Notes: generated by a model not told the origin, from the letters alone. DNA of 64,000 nucleotides from Onchocerca volvulus (GCA_000499405.2 HG738139.1:5852616-5916615); one strand, 5' to 3'. Shown: positions 1 through 12,221, numbered from the stretch's first letter. Numbers and translations: made by a program.

Positions 1-3000
1 TATAAAAGAAATTCTGATGTTTTTCATCTTTGATAAGTTGCTTTATCAGTTGAGGATTTGTGTCTTCAGTGGATACCACTACTACGGTTGTATTGTTTGG
101 ATTTAGTAACTAAAAATTAACTTCTTGAATGAAATATTTGAATTTCTAAATGAGATGATCGAATTGCGAAAAAATCGATTTCTTCGTCATATTCTGAGCA
201 TTTATAAACAAGCGTACCTGTAATGTTTCTTGAAATCGATCATCAGACATACCGCTATTGATTAATATAAGTACATTCGCCACTTCATCTCTACTTCCCT
301 GAAGTAAAAAAGTTTTTTTTTTTTCAAAAAACATTCTTTTTTTTGAAAAGATTTGCAACTTTTTTTTGGCAAATCGACGATCAAAAATCCTATGGATTGA
401 TCTCGTTTTTCGAAAAATTGAAAATTTTGTTGAACTTACTCTTCGTTTGCTAAAGCCATATTTCACAACCTTGTGAATGGCATTATCAACATTGTTCAAT
501 CCACCGAAATATTCAGTATCACCAATATCAGCAAGAAGACAAGGCTTACAACTGTGCTTACGGAATGAAAATTCCAGCACAGGTTCTCGTGTAAATTGTA
601 CCAATGAAATCTGTTCAATAATACTGGATTAAAATTTTGAAGTTTTATTGAAAATAAAATAAAATTTTTAGTTTAAAATAAAAATTTACAAATTACTTCA
701 GTATTTTATTTAAACCATTCATTTGTAAATACTTTTTTAATTATGCAAATTTAATAATTTTCACTGGATCCAATCTAACCTGTACTCCATCAGGACCGAT
801 GTTTCTAAATTGTTCCACAGTATCCATGACAACTTTCACTGCTCGTTGAAAGTGTATTTTACTGATATTACGGGAAGCATCTATTAGGAACAATACGTCG
901 GATTGTGTTTGATCAGATTGATCGTTTGCTATTGGACACTCATCTACAACGACAATTAATATAAAATCGAAATATTTTTTACATTCAGAAGTTGGTATTT
1001 CTGAAATCCTTTCACGTAATCAGTCAATCACACTATTTGAAACTTTTGGATTGATTGCAGAATTCCACTGATCTATAAATATATCAGAAATTTATGCAAA
1101 AATTTTATATTTAAAAATCATTAGAAAATTTTCACTAAAATATATTTATCTGATCAAATGTGACATTTTTATGTTCCCAAAATTCTAAGAAAATTTCACA
1201 CTGAAAATAAATTACCTCCATCGGCAGCAGAGATGTCACAATAAATCGGTTTGATGGCTTTCATTTCGCTCGTATCTTCAGCTATCATTGATATTTTATT
1301 CAGAGTAACCATTGATGGCTGTAAAGTTCAATTATTGGTAATCGGAAAAGATTAGACCAGTATTAAGCAAGCCATTTGCGATTTTTGAGAAATTTTGCAT
1401 GGAAGGAATTATCCATTACATTAAAATCATTAGGAATGAAAATCATGGATTCTCATCTGCAGATTCCCTTCTAGATCATTCTTTATTACTAGCATAATTA
1501 GAAATCCTGAACTGTTATTTGTGAACACACTCAAACTATGCAGCATTCTTACCAATTTTGTTGCAAAATTCTGAAATTATGTTTTGTCTTTGAGTTTTCA
1601 CTACTTCCTGAAATGATGTTCACCTTATCATTCATTGCTTCAAATGTGATTGGATTTAACGATGGATGTGGTTGAGTAAATTGGGTATATTTTGTTAGTT
1701 CTGGTAACTGAATATTCGATGATGTTATAGATTGAGATTTTGGGACTTCGCTTCCTCTTTGATCTCCTCCAGATTCACTAAACAGTGTATCTGTATTCGA
1801 AACCGAACTTCTTAGTAAATCAATCAATTCCATGTAATCCGATTCAGAAGTTGCGAAGTCCTGTTCTGGAATAAAAAATATGTCTGGGTGGGCAATTTTT
1901 GTCCCTTGAGCCACAAGATCAGTGAGCTTTACGCCATTTCTCGAACTAAATCTAGGCTGAAAAGGCTCTTTAAATTGCATTTGTTGCGGAACTTCCGTTG
2001 ATTCTGTTCTAAGTACTCGATAAGATGAGTTGTCTTTCATGATATTGATGTTTTGCTTTTGTAATGAAGGGAATGTTGCTTGTCTTTCGATAATTGCAAC
2101 TTCATCCTCTACAGAATCTGAAGGATAAGTTTCTTCCAATCCACTGATTTTTTCTCCAACTGCAATACGGGGCACTGAGAGAACTTTCATTTGTGGCTTT
2201 TGTTCTTCCAGAATCTCTCGATCACCTACCGTGATAAAAGCAGCTGGATTTGCTGGTCCAAAATATAATTCTCGATTTTCAGAACTGATTTTTGGTATAG
2301 TAGTATTTTGAATAGTTGTATCAAAATTTTGTTTGTCGGGGAAAATTACCAGTTCCGCTACATCTTTTGGCAAAGAAACTGTGGAAGTTACAAGTGGTTC
2401 GTGAGGTGAAATGTCCTCAGAAATAGCAACACGGCCAGTAGTTGAAATAATTCCTTCGTCTGAGCCGAAATTAATTGTTGCTCCTGAATTTTGTGTTTCC
2501 TTGCCACTGATAGAAATTGTTGTAGAAGAAGGAATTTGTTCGTAAGAATTCAAAATAGTTTCAAAATCTGGAACTATTGTACCTGTTTCCAAAAAAGGAG
2601 ATTTCGCCAAGAATTCAGAATAATCTAGGATGTGGCTTGATGCCAATTTCCCAAATCTACGGACAGTTGGATTCAGACTCAGATTAGAGCTATGACTCGG
2701 TGTTTTTACTTCCCTTATATTCGAAAGAGCTGCGTTTGTCTCATCAAAATTAGTATTCGGCCAGATTTTATCTTCCAATGCTAAGATGTCAGCATTTGAT
2801 TCATATCGCGTCGATGGTTCAGTTTTTTCAAGCAATCTTCTTTCAAATTTCTTGTATTGCACCTCGTCTTCGTTGTTTCCATTAGTTCTATCAGTCAGTC
2901 GCGTAGATGTCATAGTGCTTCCCTGAAAAATATTCAGATATAGCAGGAAGTCTTTTCAGATGAAAGGAAATCTTTACTTTATGGAAGATCTTAATTAGAA

Positions 3001-4806
3001 ATCACAACTTCTCAATTTTTAATCTTATTTAAAAGAAACCAACCATAAGGATGAGTTTAAAATTTTTTAAATTTGAGACAAATGATACATTAAAATTCTG
3101 CCAAAAGCAAACTTTTTAATTAAAGATGAACAAATCTATCGGAATCGATTTTCCTGTAGCTATAATCAAACTTTCTTTAGCATTAAGTACTTATATTTTG
3201 TAAGCTAATTGCATAATTTTTTGAATTAACGTTGCCAACATGAGAAAAATCATCGCGTAACAGCGAATTGAATGTTTTGAGAGAATTCTGCGTTAGAGCC
3301 GTTGTATCCAATCCATCATTAACGAAAATCGCTCCCTACAATTCGATTCAATTTATTGCGCACTTTAACAGGTTTTTAAAATTCCAAAAAATTCGCATAT
3401 TGCTCACTTCATCATTGATCCTTGACAACGAATTGCTTACTTCGTTTACAGTACCCTTATCAAGATCAATTTTGAGTGATATAGGATGCTCTTGACTGCC
3501 TAGTACTGGTATATTGTTTCCTGTAACATATTTAATTCAGAACATGAAAGCTATTGTTTAGAAATTAACAACTGTACGTGAAATAGAAAAGCGTAAATAT
3601 GCGCAGCATAGAATTGACGAGAAGTAACACTTATGATTGATTATGCAAATGAAAAAAGTTTCCTTACCGATTTCTTGATTACGAAGATCACTCGTTTGCA
3701 TTTTAGAATTAACAGGAGTTTTATTTGGAGCAATCAGGAATATTTGAATATGCACATTATTGATCGTTTTATTCCTCATATCATTATCACTTTTCTCTTG
3801 GCCTTCATCATTTCTGTTAATTCTTAATATTCTTTGGTTATCAGTATGGTTTTGAGGAGCATAATCAAATGGCAGATTGTAACCTGGCAGTGCTGCAGTA
3901 TCTCTGTAAATTAGCACTACCTGAAAAGGACATCAGGGAAGTAGATCAAGAATTTAGGAAAACTTGCAAATTTTCAGTTAATTCCGTTAATGTAAATTAT
4001 AAACTAATATCGATTGAATTCTATTTAAAAACGGCAATTTAATTACATTAATTTGTATTCAATCAAATCACTTTAGAATTGTGTTCATTCAGAATTCCAA
4101 CCATATGATGCCAATTTATAAACAATTCAATATGAGAATTTGAAGCAAAATCAAATCATTTCTAATTATCATTAATGGATCAATCAAAATCATCACTGAT
4201 ATCAAAAATGATAGGGAGTGCAAACTCAACGAAGACCTCTTTTTCTTTGCACAGTGCAAATTTTCAAGAAACAATGGCTTTGTGAATGATTTCATCATAA
4301 ATAATTGAAATTCCTTCCAATAGTGTTTAATTGAAAGATATGATTTTACTTTTTCTTCCAAATAATATATGATGATAAATTAAAGAATAAAAATCCAGAT
4401 ATCTCAAGCCGTCTGAATTATTTAAATTCTGTCAACTCATTTTCACGGCAGTTGAATACAAAAACAATAAAACTCAGTAAAGAATTTTTTTTAATTTAGA
4501 AAATAGATTAGAAGCTTATTTATTAGCTATCGCTCAATTTTTTTTTCATCTGTTTCATTCAATTTATTTAAGATATGATTTCGAGAGATGGGGAAGGATA
4601 TCACTTTCTGATAATTGACTTATCATACTGATTAGCGAGATTTAAGTCTGATATTCGATTAATAAAATATTCATTTCGGGAAATATCCTTCTTTACATGC
4701 TAATTGGTAAATTTAAAATAAATCAAATGAATGAATAAATAAAGCTATTGTAATAACTTACAGTTATTATAGAATGTATTGCTATCTTTCGTATAATTCG
4801 CTGCAT
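1..4806 (-). CDS. Secreted von Willebrand A (vWA) domain protein with a long Ser/Thr-rich N-terminal region (partial; runs off the window start)
   Basis: Ten coding exons join in phase on the minus strand: 4806-4762, 3920-3668, 3520-3441, 3335-3231, 2922-1624, 1318-1216, 943-780, 610-440, 298-218 and 109 to beyond base 1, about 803 residues so far. The first Met begins MQRIIRKIAIHSIITVVLIY, a basic then hydrophobic segment typical of a signal peptide or signal anchor, so the product is probably secreted or membrane-anchored. Exon 5 encodes 433 residues rich in Ser, Thr, Glu and Pro with no recognised domain. Exons 7-10 encode a vWA fold: DVLFLIDASRN, then VQISLVQFT, GGLNNVDNAI, NVLILINSG and TVVVVSTED. 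vWA domains mediate extracellular protein binding in collagens, matrilins and integrins; the ligand here is unknown. The metal-site residues are atypical (see findings). The exon 4 donor (GTTAAT) and exon 5 donor (GTGAAC) are weak, so those two joins are the least certain. Exon 6 contains an ATG, so the vWA part could also be expressed separately. Confidence 0.83.
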
Positions 4807-4833
4807 TTCAAAGTAGTAGCACTTCACAACCTG
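4807..4833 (-). other. Probable spliced-leader acceptor and 24-base leader of the vWA gene
   Basis: On the minus strand AATTTTGCAG ends at 4831 and the ATG of the signal-peptide exon starts at 4806, leaving a 24-base leader. No upstream coding exon with a matching donor was found, so an SL trans-splice acceptor is the simplest reading. A conventional 5'UTR intron cannot be excluded. Confidence 0.5.
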
Positions 4834-6865
4834 CAAAATTTTCGTACATTATCACATGTATCTTTTACAATATACGTTTGATGCAAAACAGAAGAGAACT
4901 TCGATTAGAAATAAAATTAAATAGTCGAATTTCAAATGACCTCGAAAAACTCAGAAAGTCGAGAAAATTGCTGTCCATGAATAATTTTCCAAAAGACAAT
5001 ACATTTTTGACTTTCAAATGAACTAAAATAAATGCTCTCAAAGATTGTCAAAGCAATCTACTCCATATACTTCATTAGAAAAAAGAGTCAGATTATAATT
5101 CAGTGGAAAATAATCAAATTATAAAGACGCGAATATAAACAAAACTGAGACGAAACTCATAATTTAAGCAAAAAGCAACAATTCTTGGGAATTGCAATCA
5201 ACATATTTTATGTAGACTAGGCTTACAGTTGACATTTGGATGACAAACTTGTTTTTGATCATATGAGATTTCGAGATGTAATGATTATCGTGATTTCCTC
5301 ACGTAAAATAAAAAAAACACAACTTAAGATAAAAAGGTTGTTATGAAATTAAATATGGTGGTATTCTCAGAGAAATGTAAAAATGAGCAACCAGTATCGT
5401 CTATTGATCATTATCGTTGTTGCAATAATTGAAACATGAAACAACAGTCACCCTATTTCTGGTTCAAATTTTGCCGAATACATCCATTCTTGCTCATGGA
5501 ATCGCTATCATCAGAAACACGAAGACTATTCAGATTTTCATAACAATCTTCTCAACATTTTTGCGATGGAACAAAATAATATTTATATTTAAAATATAAG
5601 GAATTATTCGAGAGATAATATGTGAAATAAGTCATTCTTATTAATAGGATTAAATGTAACTTTTTGTTTTATATGTGAAGTCCTTCTCAATACTTCAAAA
5701 ACACAAACCACAGATGCTGCTAATTCATCAATTGATAATGCTAATCAAATATCAGTGGCTTGCAAGGTTAATAACACTTATCAATTATCAAGAAAACAAG
5801 CTAATTAATTAATTACTAATACATACAAAAACTGGTAATGCAAGTAGAAGTGAGGAGGGAAAAGTAAAAAAAGTGTAAAATTTTTATTAATTCGACACCC
5901 TATTGCAGGTCTAGAGCATGAAACTCGGAATTTTCGACAAAAAATGTCTGGTTAATCGAAAAAGAAAACGACTTTGATCTGAATGATTGCTGTATAATGA
6001 AGGTGCATATGGCATGTCTAGAAAGAATTTCCAAAATTTGTCTTTCGGATGTCTCTGATTCTGGAAATCACGAATTTTTAATTTCTAATTTTCTAATAGA
6101 ATTAGAACCATAGAATTCTTCACTTCTCCAACTTACTTATTATCAAAATTCTTATTTAAGTTCTAAAATTTCATAATCCATTTTATATAAGTGATCACAA
6201 ATTTAGGCAGCGCAATAATTTTGAAAATTATCAAACTTTAAGTGATCCAAATATCAAAAAAATAATGAACAATGTGCAATCTTTTCCCAATTTATTGACA
6301 AATTAGCAAATTTTTTCCCGATATTTCAAATTTCCACGCCTTCAGTAGAAGGTTACCTTCCTAACTGTTTAATCCGCTCCGAATCCTATTGATTCTTCAG
6401 TTCTCAACATAGAGAAACAAGTGATATGAAATTTTACGGCAATTATTCGGATCAAAATAGTTGATAATCACAAGAAGGTGATTATTGATTTCTGGATTTT
6501 CATAGTTGTGTTTTATGTCTTTTTATGTTGTTTGGACTCCTAATTCAGATTTTAGTTTGAATTAATATTAATTAAAAGTACAACCAGTTGTTTGACCACT
6601 ACTTATCAGTTGATTATAATTTTGTACAAGAAGCTTAAGTTTCAAATTTTAAAAATTGGGTCATCAAAGAACAATCAGAAAAGCAAAAAATATTTTGCTT
6701 GTACATCTAAAAGGTGCTTCAAAAGCTCCGAAAGAGCTACTCAGTATTAAATAGTAAGTATTGAATACAAAAGTAATTGTGGTTTTATATCATAATTTCA
6801 GATATTGCAAGTATGAAAATGCTTTAATAGAAGTAATAACTATGACAATTAACGCATTTTTGTCA

Positions 6866-7069
6866 TCAAAAAATAAATTTGTTTATTCCTGGCTGTATTT
6901 GTATTATGTTGTTGTTGTTATTTGTTGTAGGAATGCGTTCTTCGGATTCGATTAATTCTCGAAGCATTTTCTGCATCTTACCAGTTGGGAAAACATTTTC
7001 CTGCAAAAGTTGCCAAGACAAATGAATATGACGAATTTCGACACGCTGTGGATTAGTTTTGTTTGACAT
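6866..7069 (-). CDS. Weak candidate ORF of 67 residues, or the last exon of an unseen gene
   Basis: The minus-strand ORF starts MSNKTNPQRVEIRHIHLS and has a balanced residue mix (LRELIESEERI, then an Asn run), unlike the low-complexity Phe/Ile/Lys ORFs that fill this region. An acceptor-like CCACAG lies inside its start, so the real coding part may begin at RVEIRH as the final exon of a gene whose earlier exons I could not find. No domain is recognised. It may equally be chance. Confidence 0.2.
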   Translation of the reverse strand: MSNKTNPQRVEIRHIHLSWQLLQENVFPTGKMQKMLRELIESEERIPTTNNNNNIIQIQPGINKFIF

Positions 7070-8709
7070 AAATCAAACGTTGTCGCGACTAGAAGTTGGA
7101 TTATTTTTGTTGACAAATGCCATCTAAAGAGAATGCATTGTACTTCATTAATTTGCGAAACACATTTCCTAAATGAGATGACTTCGCTAGGATTCAGGAA
7201 ATTAATTAGTAGGATGCGGGATACAAATATTGATCATGACCATTTTTGATGCAAATTATACTTTGTGGTTTCTTTTCCTCTGACCACTGACAAGTGCATA
7301 ATTTAATCGAAAAATAGTTTGTATTATTAAAAACATTTCAACTTTTGGCTAATTTTCTATCGATCAATGAGGCACACATTTATTAAATCACCTTTCTCAT
7401 CTACTCCAAATACCAAATAATCGCAAACTAACAAGGGTTAAATTCTTTGCGGTCAATTGTCACTCTGTCTTGATCTTCAAGTATTTCCTCTCTTTTCCAA
7501 AAGTTTTCGAACTAGGATTGATTACCAGTTTCTAGGCCAAAGACATTCTTTATACTACAAGTTATGCAATAAGAGAGAAGAGGAGATCCACTTTTTTTAT
7601 CATGAATTATTAAAAATTTTTCAGACTTCTAATTATTTAATTTTTTTTCATTATTATTACAATTGTTCAATGGGAAATAAGAGCAAAAATTTTTAAATTT
7701 ATCATCAGAAACAAATATATTTTTCCTCTCGAAACTTTACAGGTTAATTCGACAGAATTTATCCAAAGATGTTAAGGTCTAATTTTTTTTTCTTCTCAAC
7801 TTCGCTATTTCAACATATTGAATCATCATTCAAATGTAGCAATTTAAATATGACATAACTTTGATATTTCAAAATGTACGGTCATAATCGCGTCTTAGCT
7901 AACTTTTTTGCAATATTTCCTACAATTAATTCACATCAGCAAAACAAAAATTTTCTCAACATCGATAAAATTTATAAAGTTTAGGAAAAATTTAGAATTA
8001 TCGAGAAATGGTTAAAGTGACCCGCATTGTTAGAATTATTTATCCATTGACCTTTCTCTTTCGCTCAAATCTTTCCAATTCTCATATACTGCAATGTCCT
8101 TCTTTCAACATTTCCTTTTCATCTTTATTACCTTTTCACTGGTTTTCGCTCCGGTTGTCCTTTTATTTTGCAACAACCGGAAAAAACCGGTCGTTTCTAA
8201 AGTTTCAAATTTTCAGAGGAGAAATCCATTTATTTTGCTGGATTCTAGCCAAAATAATTGAATTTCCATATTAATCTAATTGAGAAAATTTTATTAAACT
8301 ATACATTTTTCTTTATTTCGAATGAGTTGGACAACAATTAGTGATCTGAAAAATTTAGCGCTTTTGGGTACGGAAGAGAAATATTTGTCTAAAATTCATT
8401 GCATTCACAATAGCGAAAGAAACTGCACACCGGAGACTCGTCCTTTAATATTCGATTTCTGGTCCCATTCTCAATGTTATGGCCAAAAATGAATTGTACT
8501 AATCTGTGTGAAGCAATGAGTACCACAAAAAATCATAAAGATAATGGCAGAAATTCTTATTCATGAGAATATTCAAATTCAACAATTTCTCGGCTTGTTT
8601 TCTCGATCTAACAATTTAGAGTCATGAAGTAGAATATTGTTCATGAAAACTGAAAGACAGTTAACACTTCATTAAATCTTAATATTTAAACAATAAAATC
8701 TCCTCTATG

Positions 8710-8753
8710 AAGGCCGATAGACACGAAATTCCAATTTCGTCTATTACGACCTT
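8710..8753. repeat. Imperfect inverted repeat (hairpin)
   Basis: Two 21-base arms (8710-8730 and 8733-8753) around a 2-base spacer pair as AAGG, CG, ATAGAC and GAAATT blocks, separated by small bulges. The loop is too short for a typical microRNA precursor. It may be the remnant of a small palindromic element. Confidence 0.45.
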
Positions 8754-9821
8754 CCGAATGTTGGATTGATTATCTCTTTTATCATATCCGGTAATTCATA
8801 TGAAAATTTTATATCACTGTTTCCTTGAAAATTATCGCCACACTCATTTTATTGATGTATAAAATAATGCTTGTTTTAAAATAGAGCATTGTTTGGTTAA
8901 AGAATTCATTCTGAACCGGTTGTACAATTCAAATGGTATGCATGATCGTCATGTGCTCTTGAAAATTTCTTCGACAAGATTCACTGCAAAATTTAGCGCA
9001 GAAAAGATTTTGCAATTTAATTAACCAGCAAAATCAATAACAACTAAATTATACCAATTTTAATTGACATATTTGATTTATGTGATTATTTATTACATAT
9101 ACTTAATACTATATGCACTACACCTATACTGTATGAAAATTGAACTTGATTTATAGGATTTATTTTCATTTCATTCGACGAAATGCTTATTTTTTAAGTT
9201 CAAAAAGTAAAAAACGTTTAGTGAATTCATAAACAATCTTATTTCGAGACCTGCTGATTTTCGATGTTCTCCAATTTGATCCTTATTATATCTTTCTTTT
9301 TTTTTTTGATTGATAACAATAATCCTTGCAATCAAAAGTCTTCAAAACAATCGGATAATGATGACATTTGCAAAAATTAAATCAGCCAGGAATTCTCAGC
9401 TAACAAACCATACGTTTTGAATTTGTTTTAAAACATTTCCATTATGCAATCGATCTACTACAAGAGAGATGTGGCAATTAACAGTCCTTGTATTCTCATA
9501 AATTTCTTCTTTAAAAAATTTAAAAGAAAATTTATAAATTAAAAGGTATAGCTTAAATGACTCATATTAATTTTAATCGATAATCAATATCGACTGGAAA
9601 GGAGCTTTGTGATTACAATAAAAAAATTTAAAGGCAAAATGAGATTTTTAATCGAGTAAGATTTATAATTATAGAAAAAATGTGTCAAAACTTCAATATT
9701 TGTTTATTTTATCCAAACGAACAAAGATTTTAAAAATATGTCACTTATGGTATCTGTTTATGAGAAAAAAGCGAAATAATTTTAAAAGTTCGGAACAATA
9801 CAATCATATCAAGCAGTAATA

Positions 9822-11036
9822 ATGATCATCATAATGACTCTATTGCCGCTTATCTTTCTTGCACCAATGATTATCCGTGATTTCTTGGAAAGAAAACAGC
9901 AAAAGATGTTTCAGTTCTTACTTGAATTTAGGCCAAAAAATTTCGTCTTCTCACAGGTTAGTTGCGCTATAATTTTTTGGAATCTTCATTATTATTCAAG
10001 TTCAGAATCCCAAGAATAATTGAAATAGAAAGGTTATTCAGAACTGAGCCAGAGCGTCATTCTCGAATATCATAATTATAATTACACTGAAGAAAAAAAT
10101 TTCCACATGATAATTGCAGTTTTAATTAGCAATTTCTCTTATCTTTAATTTCATGATTTTATGAAAAAAGATTAAAGCGACATTTCGAGATTTGCATGAC
10201 TATTATGTTAATTCCTATTATATCACTATTATGCCCACCGATAATATCAAATTATTTAATCTGATTATTAATCTTGAAAAACATTTACATCCATGGAAAA
10301 TAATTATTTCTGTCGCCTAATTTGAAGATATGAGATCAGATATTTTTTATGAGATATTTTTTCAGACAGAATAGTTGAGCCAAACTTTAGTATCCATTAT
10401 GGTTAAGACTAAAAAGTGATTGTAAGCTCACGATAGGAAGATTTCAGAGTAGCGTGTCGGAGAATGGTCAGTTCAAAAAAGAAAAGCAACTCAGTCAAAG
10501 TGTTAATCGTAGCCGTAAAGAAATCCGTGCCATCTTATCAGCACGAAATCATTTATCACCCATAGAACTGCGTAAGTTCATCAGCTGCTATCATGATGAT
10601 CCTTTGATGAAAACAGTTATTTGTTTACGTCTGCGGATTTCTGTGTTTAACGCCAATGACAACGTAGCATTCTTTATTACTTTCTGTTACGTTGCCAGAC
10701 ATTCTGAATTTGGAAATGAATTTTGAAATAATTTTAGTATCAATGTTATGTACATCTTCTACTCAACAGTCAAGCTTTTGCACTGCGCGAAGAAACGGTG
10801 AACAAATAATGAGATCATATCAGAAGAGTGATAAAATTGATCGGAAAAATATATCAGAAATGAGTTTAAGTAGCATAAGTTCAAGTGAATCGGCTAAGAC
10901 TGCGAAGAAACAAAACACTGTAACTGTCAAATTTGAAACATCGCCTCCCAGCAGACACATTAATTCGAAAAAAATTACGGATTTAAAAGCATCATCTTCT
11001 CTATCATCAACAGCAGAATCTTTCACAGGACCGTGA
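9822..11036 (+). CDS. Small Ser-rich protein with a hydrophobic N-terminus (unrecognised, three exons)
   Basis: Three exons join in phase: 9822-9956 (donor GTTAGT), 10448-10571 (acceptor ATTTCAG, donor GTAAGT) and 10738-11036 (acceptor ATTTTAG), giving 185 residues. The N-terminus MIIIMTLLPLIFLAPMIIRD is strongly hydrophobic and could be a signal peptide or a single membrane anchor. The middle is charged (SRKEIRAILSARN) and the C-terminal third is Ser/Thr/Lys-rich (MSLSSISSSESAKTAKK, ASSSLSSTAESFTGP). No known domain is recognised and no function is proposed. Support comes from two good intron-exon pairs whose phases agree (0 then 1) and from a more balanced composition than the flanks. An AATAAA follows at 11567, about 530 bases past the stop. 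The first exon is the least certain: the hydrophobic ORF could be chance and the true 5' end might lie elsewhere. Confidence 0.5.
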
Positions 11037-11815
11037 TCAGAAAATCTTTTTGAGCCGAAAAATTAATCTATTTATATGTTTAATGAAGAGCTATCTTACA
11101 ATTATTATCGTAGCGAGCATATTAGTTTTTCAAAAATACAATTTAAAAATCTACATCATATTTTTCATGACGTTGTATACTCTTTCACAAACAATTGCGT
11201 CTGCAATTTTTTTTTTTTTTTTTTTTTTCTACTAAATGATAATTTCTCAAGATTTCATAAAATTTAAGAACTAAGTGCAGTCTTTTCACATAGTTCTTTG
11301 AATTTTTCACGCATAACTTTGGCATTGTGAGTTACATAGCAGAATGTCAAACTTCATTTCAAATACTGAATACTCTATCCTTGCCTTTCTGATGTATTTG
11401 TATAAAAAGAAATGCCATAAATGTTTTCAAACTGTAACTTCTGCATTCCAACTATTAAAAGATTGGATAATTGTATTTTTAACAAATATGACATAATCTT
11501 GTAACATGCAAAGAGATTGCTGAATAGAGGAAGGAAGAAAAAAAATCTCTTTTTCGTATTTCATTTAATAAATGGCTTGATCATTCTATCAGCATCACAA
11601 TATTACTATTGCCACACAGCGATTCATATGTAAATTATTATGTAATAATCAATTATAGCGGTGAAAGCATATTGTTTCATACAAACACACTGCTAAAGAC
11701 ATTGATGTTTGTAACTTAGCCATTTATCAGTAAATATAAAGAATAATCTTATAATTTATAAAATATTTTAAAAACTGCCAAAAATAGACATAGTTGAACA
11801 TTTCGTTAAAACGCA

Positions 11816-12058
11816 TCAATCCCAGCTCCATCCCCCGTGGCCCAGTGGATGATAATCGCCATGATGTGGATAATGATGGAATTGACGGTGATGCCACGGG
11901 AATTGTCCGTGATGTTCATGATGTCCCGGAAAGTGTCCGAGATGTTGATGATGATGATGCCACGGACCATCCCAGTCATCGTCCCACCAGCCAGATGCTG
12001 TCACCGATATTGTCAACAAGGCTAATAGTAATATTGTGGCAAATCGCGACGATACCAT
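11816..12058 (-). CDS. Secreted His/Trp/Gly-rich small peptide precursor
   Basis: The single coding exon encodes 80 residues. Residues 1-21 (MVSSRFATILLLALLTISVTA) are a textbook signal peptide with V-x-A before the predicted cut. The mature 59 residues contain 18 His and 7 Trp, starting SGWWDDDWDGPWHHHH and ending GHGGWSWD, with clusters HHEHH, WHHRQFHHYPHH. It has no Cys. Such composition suggests metal binding (Zn, Cu, Ni) or an antimicrobial or surface role; this is inference, as no specific family is recognised. I chose the Met at 12058 rather than the in-frame ATG at 12091 because TTGCATTATAG, a good acceptor, ends just 2 bases before it and a GTAAGTTTC donor lies upstream near 12150. 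That implies a 5'UTR intron or a trans-splice site. A TATA box lies at 12214-12221. A decayed copy sits on the opposite strand at 12553-12752. Confidence 0.8.
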   Translation of the reverse strand: MVSSRFATILLLALLTISVTASGWWDDDWDGPWHHHHQHLGHFPGHHEHHGQFPWHHRQFHHYPHHGDYHPLGHGGWSWD

Positions 12059-12213
12059 CACTATAATGCAATTTATTGTCGTTTCAGTCATCGAAAGATC
12101 AAAGAAATCAATTAAGTAATTATTGATTAAATAATTGAATCTTGAAACTTACTGAATCCTTGTAAAAGAGGTCTTCTGTTTACGTTGCTATGAGGAAATT
12201 CAGGGAAGAGATG

Positions 12214-12221
12214 CTTATATA
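12214..12221 (-). promoter_or_regulatory. TATA box of the His/Trp-rich peptide gene
   Basis: TATATAAG on the minus strand lies about 155 bases upstream of the coding ATG. Downstream there is room for a short first exon ending at the GTAAGTTTC donor near 12150. Clear TATA boxes are uncommon in this AT-rich window in such a context; its use is inferred. Confidence 0.5.

Larger units (their letters stand above)
4850..9821. other. AT-rich intergenic region with no confident gene
   Basis: This stretch is rich in poly-A/T runs and stop codons in all frames. It lies upstream of the vWA gene (minus) and of the small gene starting at 9822 (plus), so it should hold promoters of both. The only items seen are a weak minus-strand ORF at 6866-7069 and an imperfect hairpin at 8710-8753, both listed separately. 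Confidence 0.6.

Noticed and set aside
146..604. A continuous 152-codon minus-strand ORF as a gene by itself
   Set aside because: It reads through two introns. The real coding parts are exons 610-440 and 298-218 of the vWA gene; the Lys/Phe-rich middle is intron.
11794..12066. Asp-rich and Met-rich ORFs on the plus strand
   Set aside because: They are antisense shadows of the His codon repeats (CAT/CAC read as ATG/GTG/GAT) of the secreted peptide gene.
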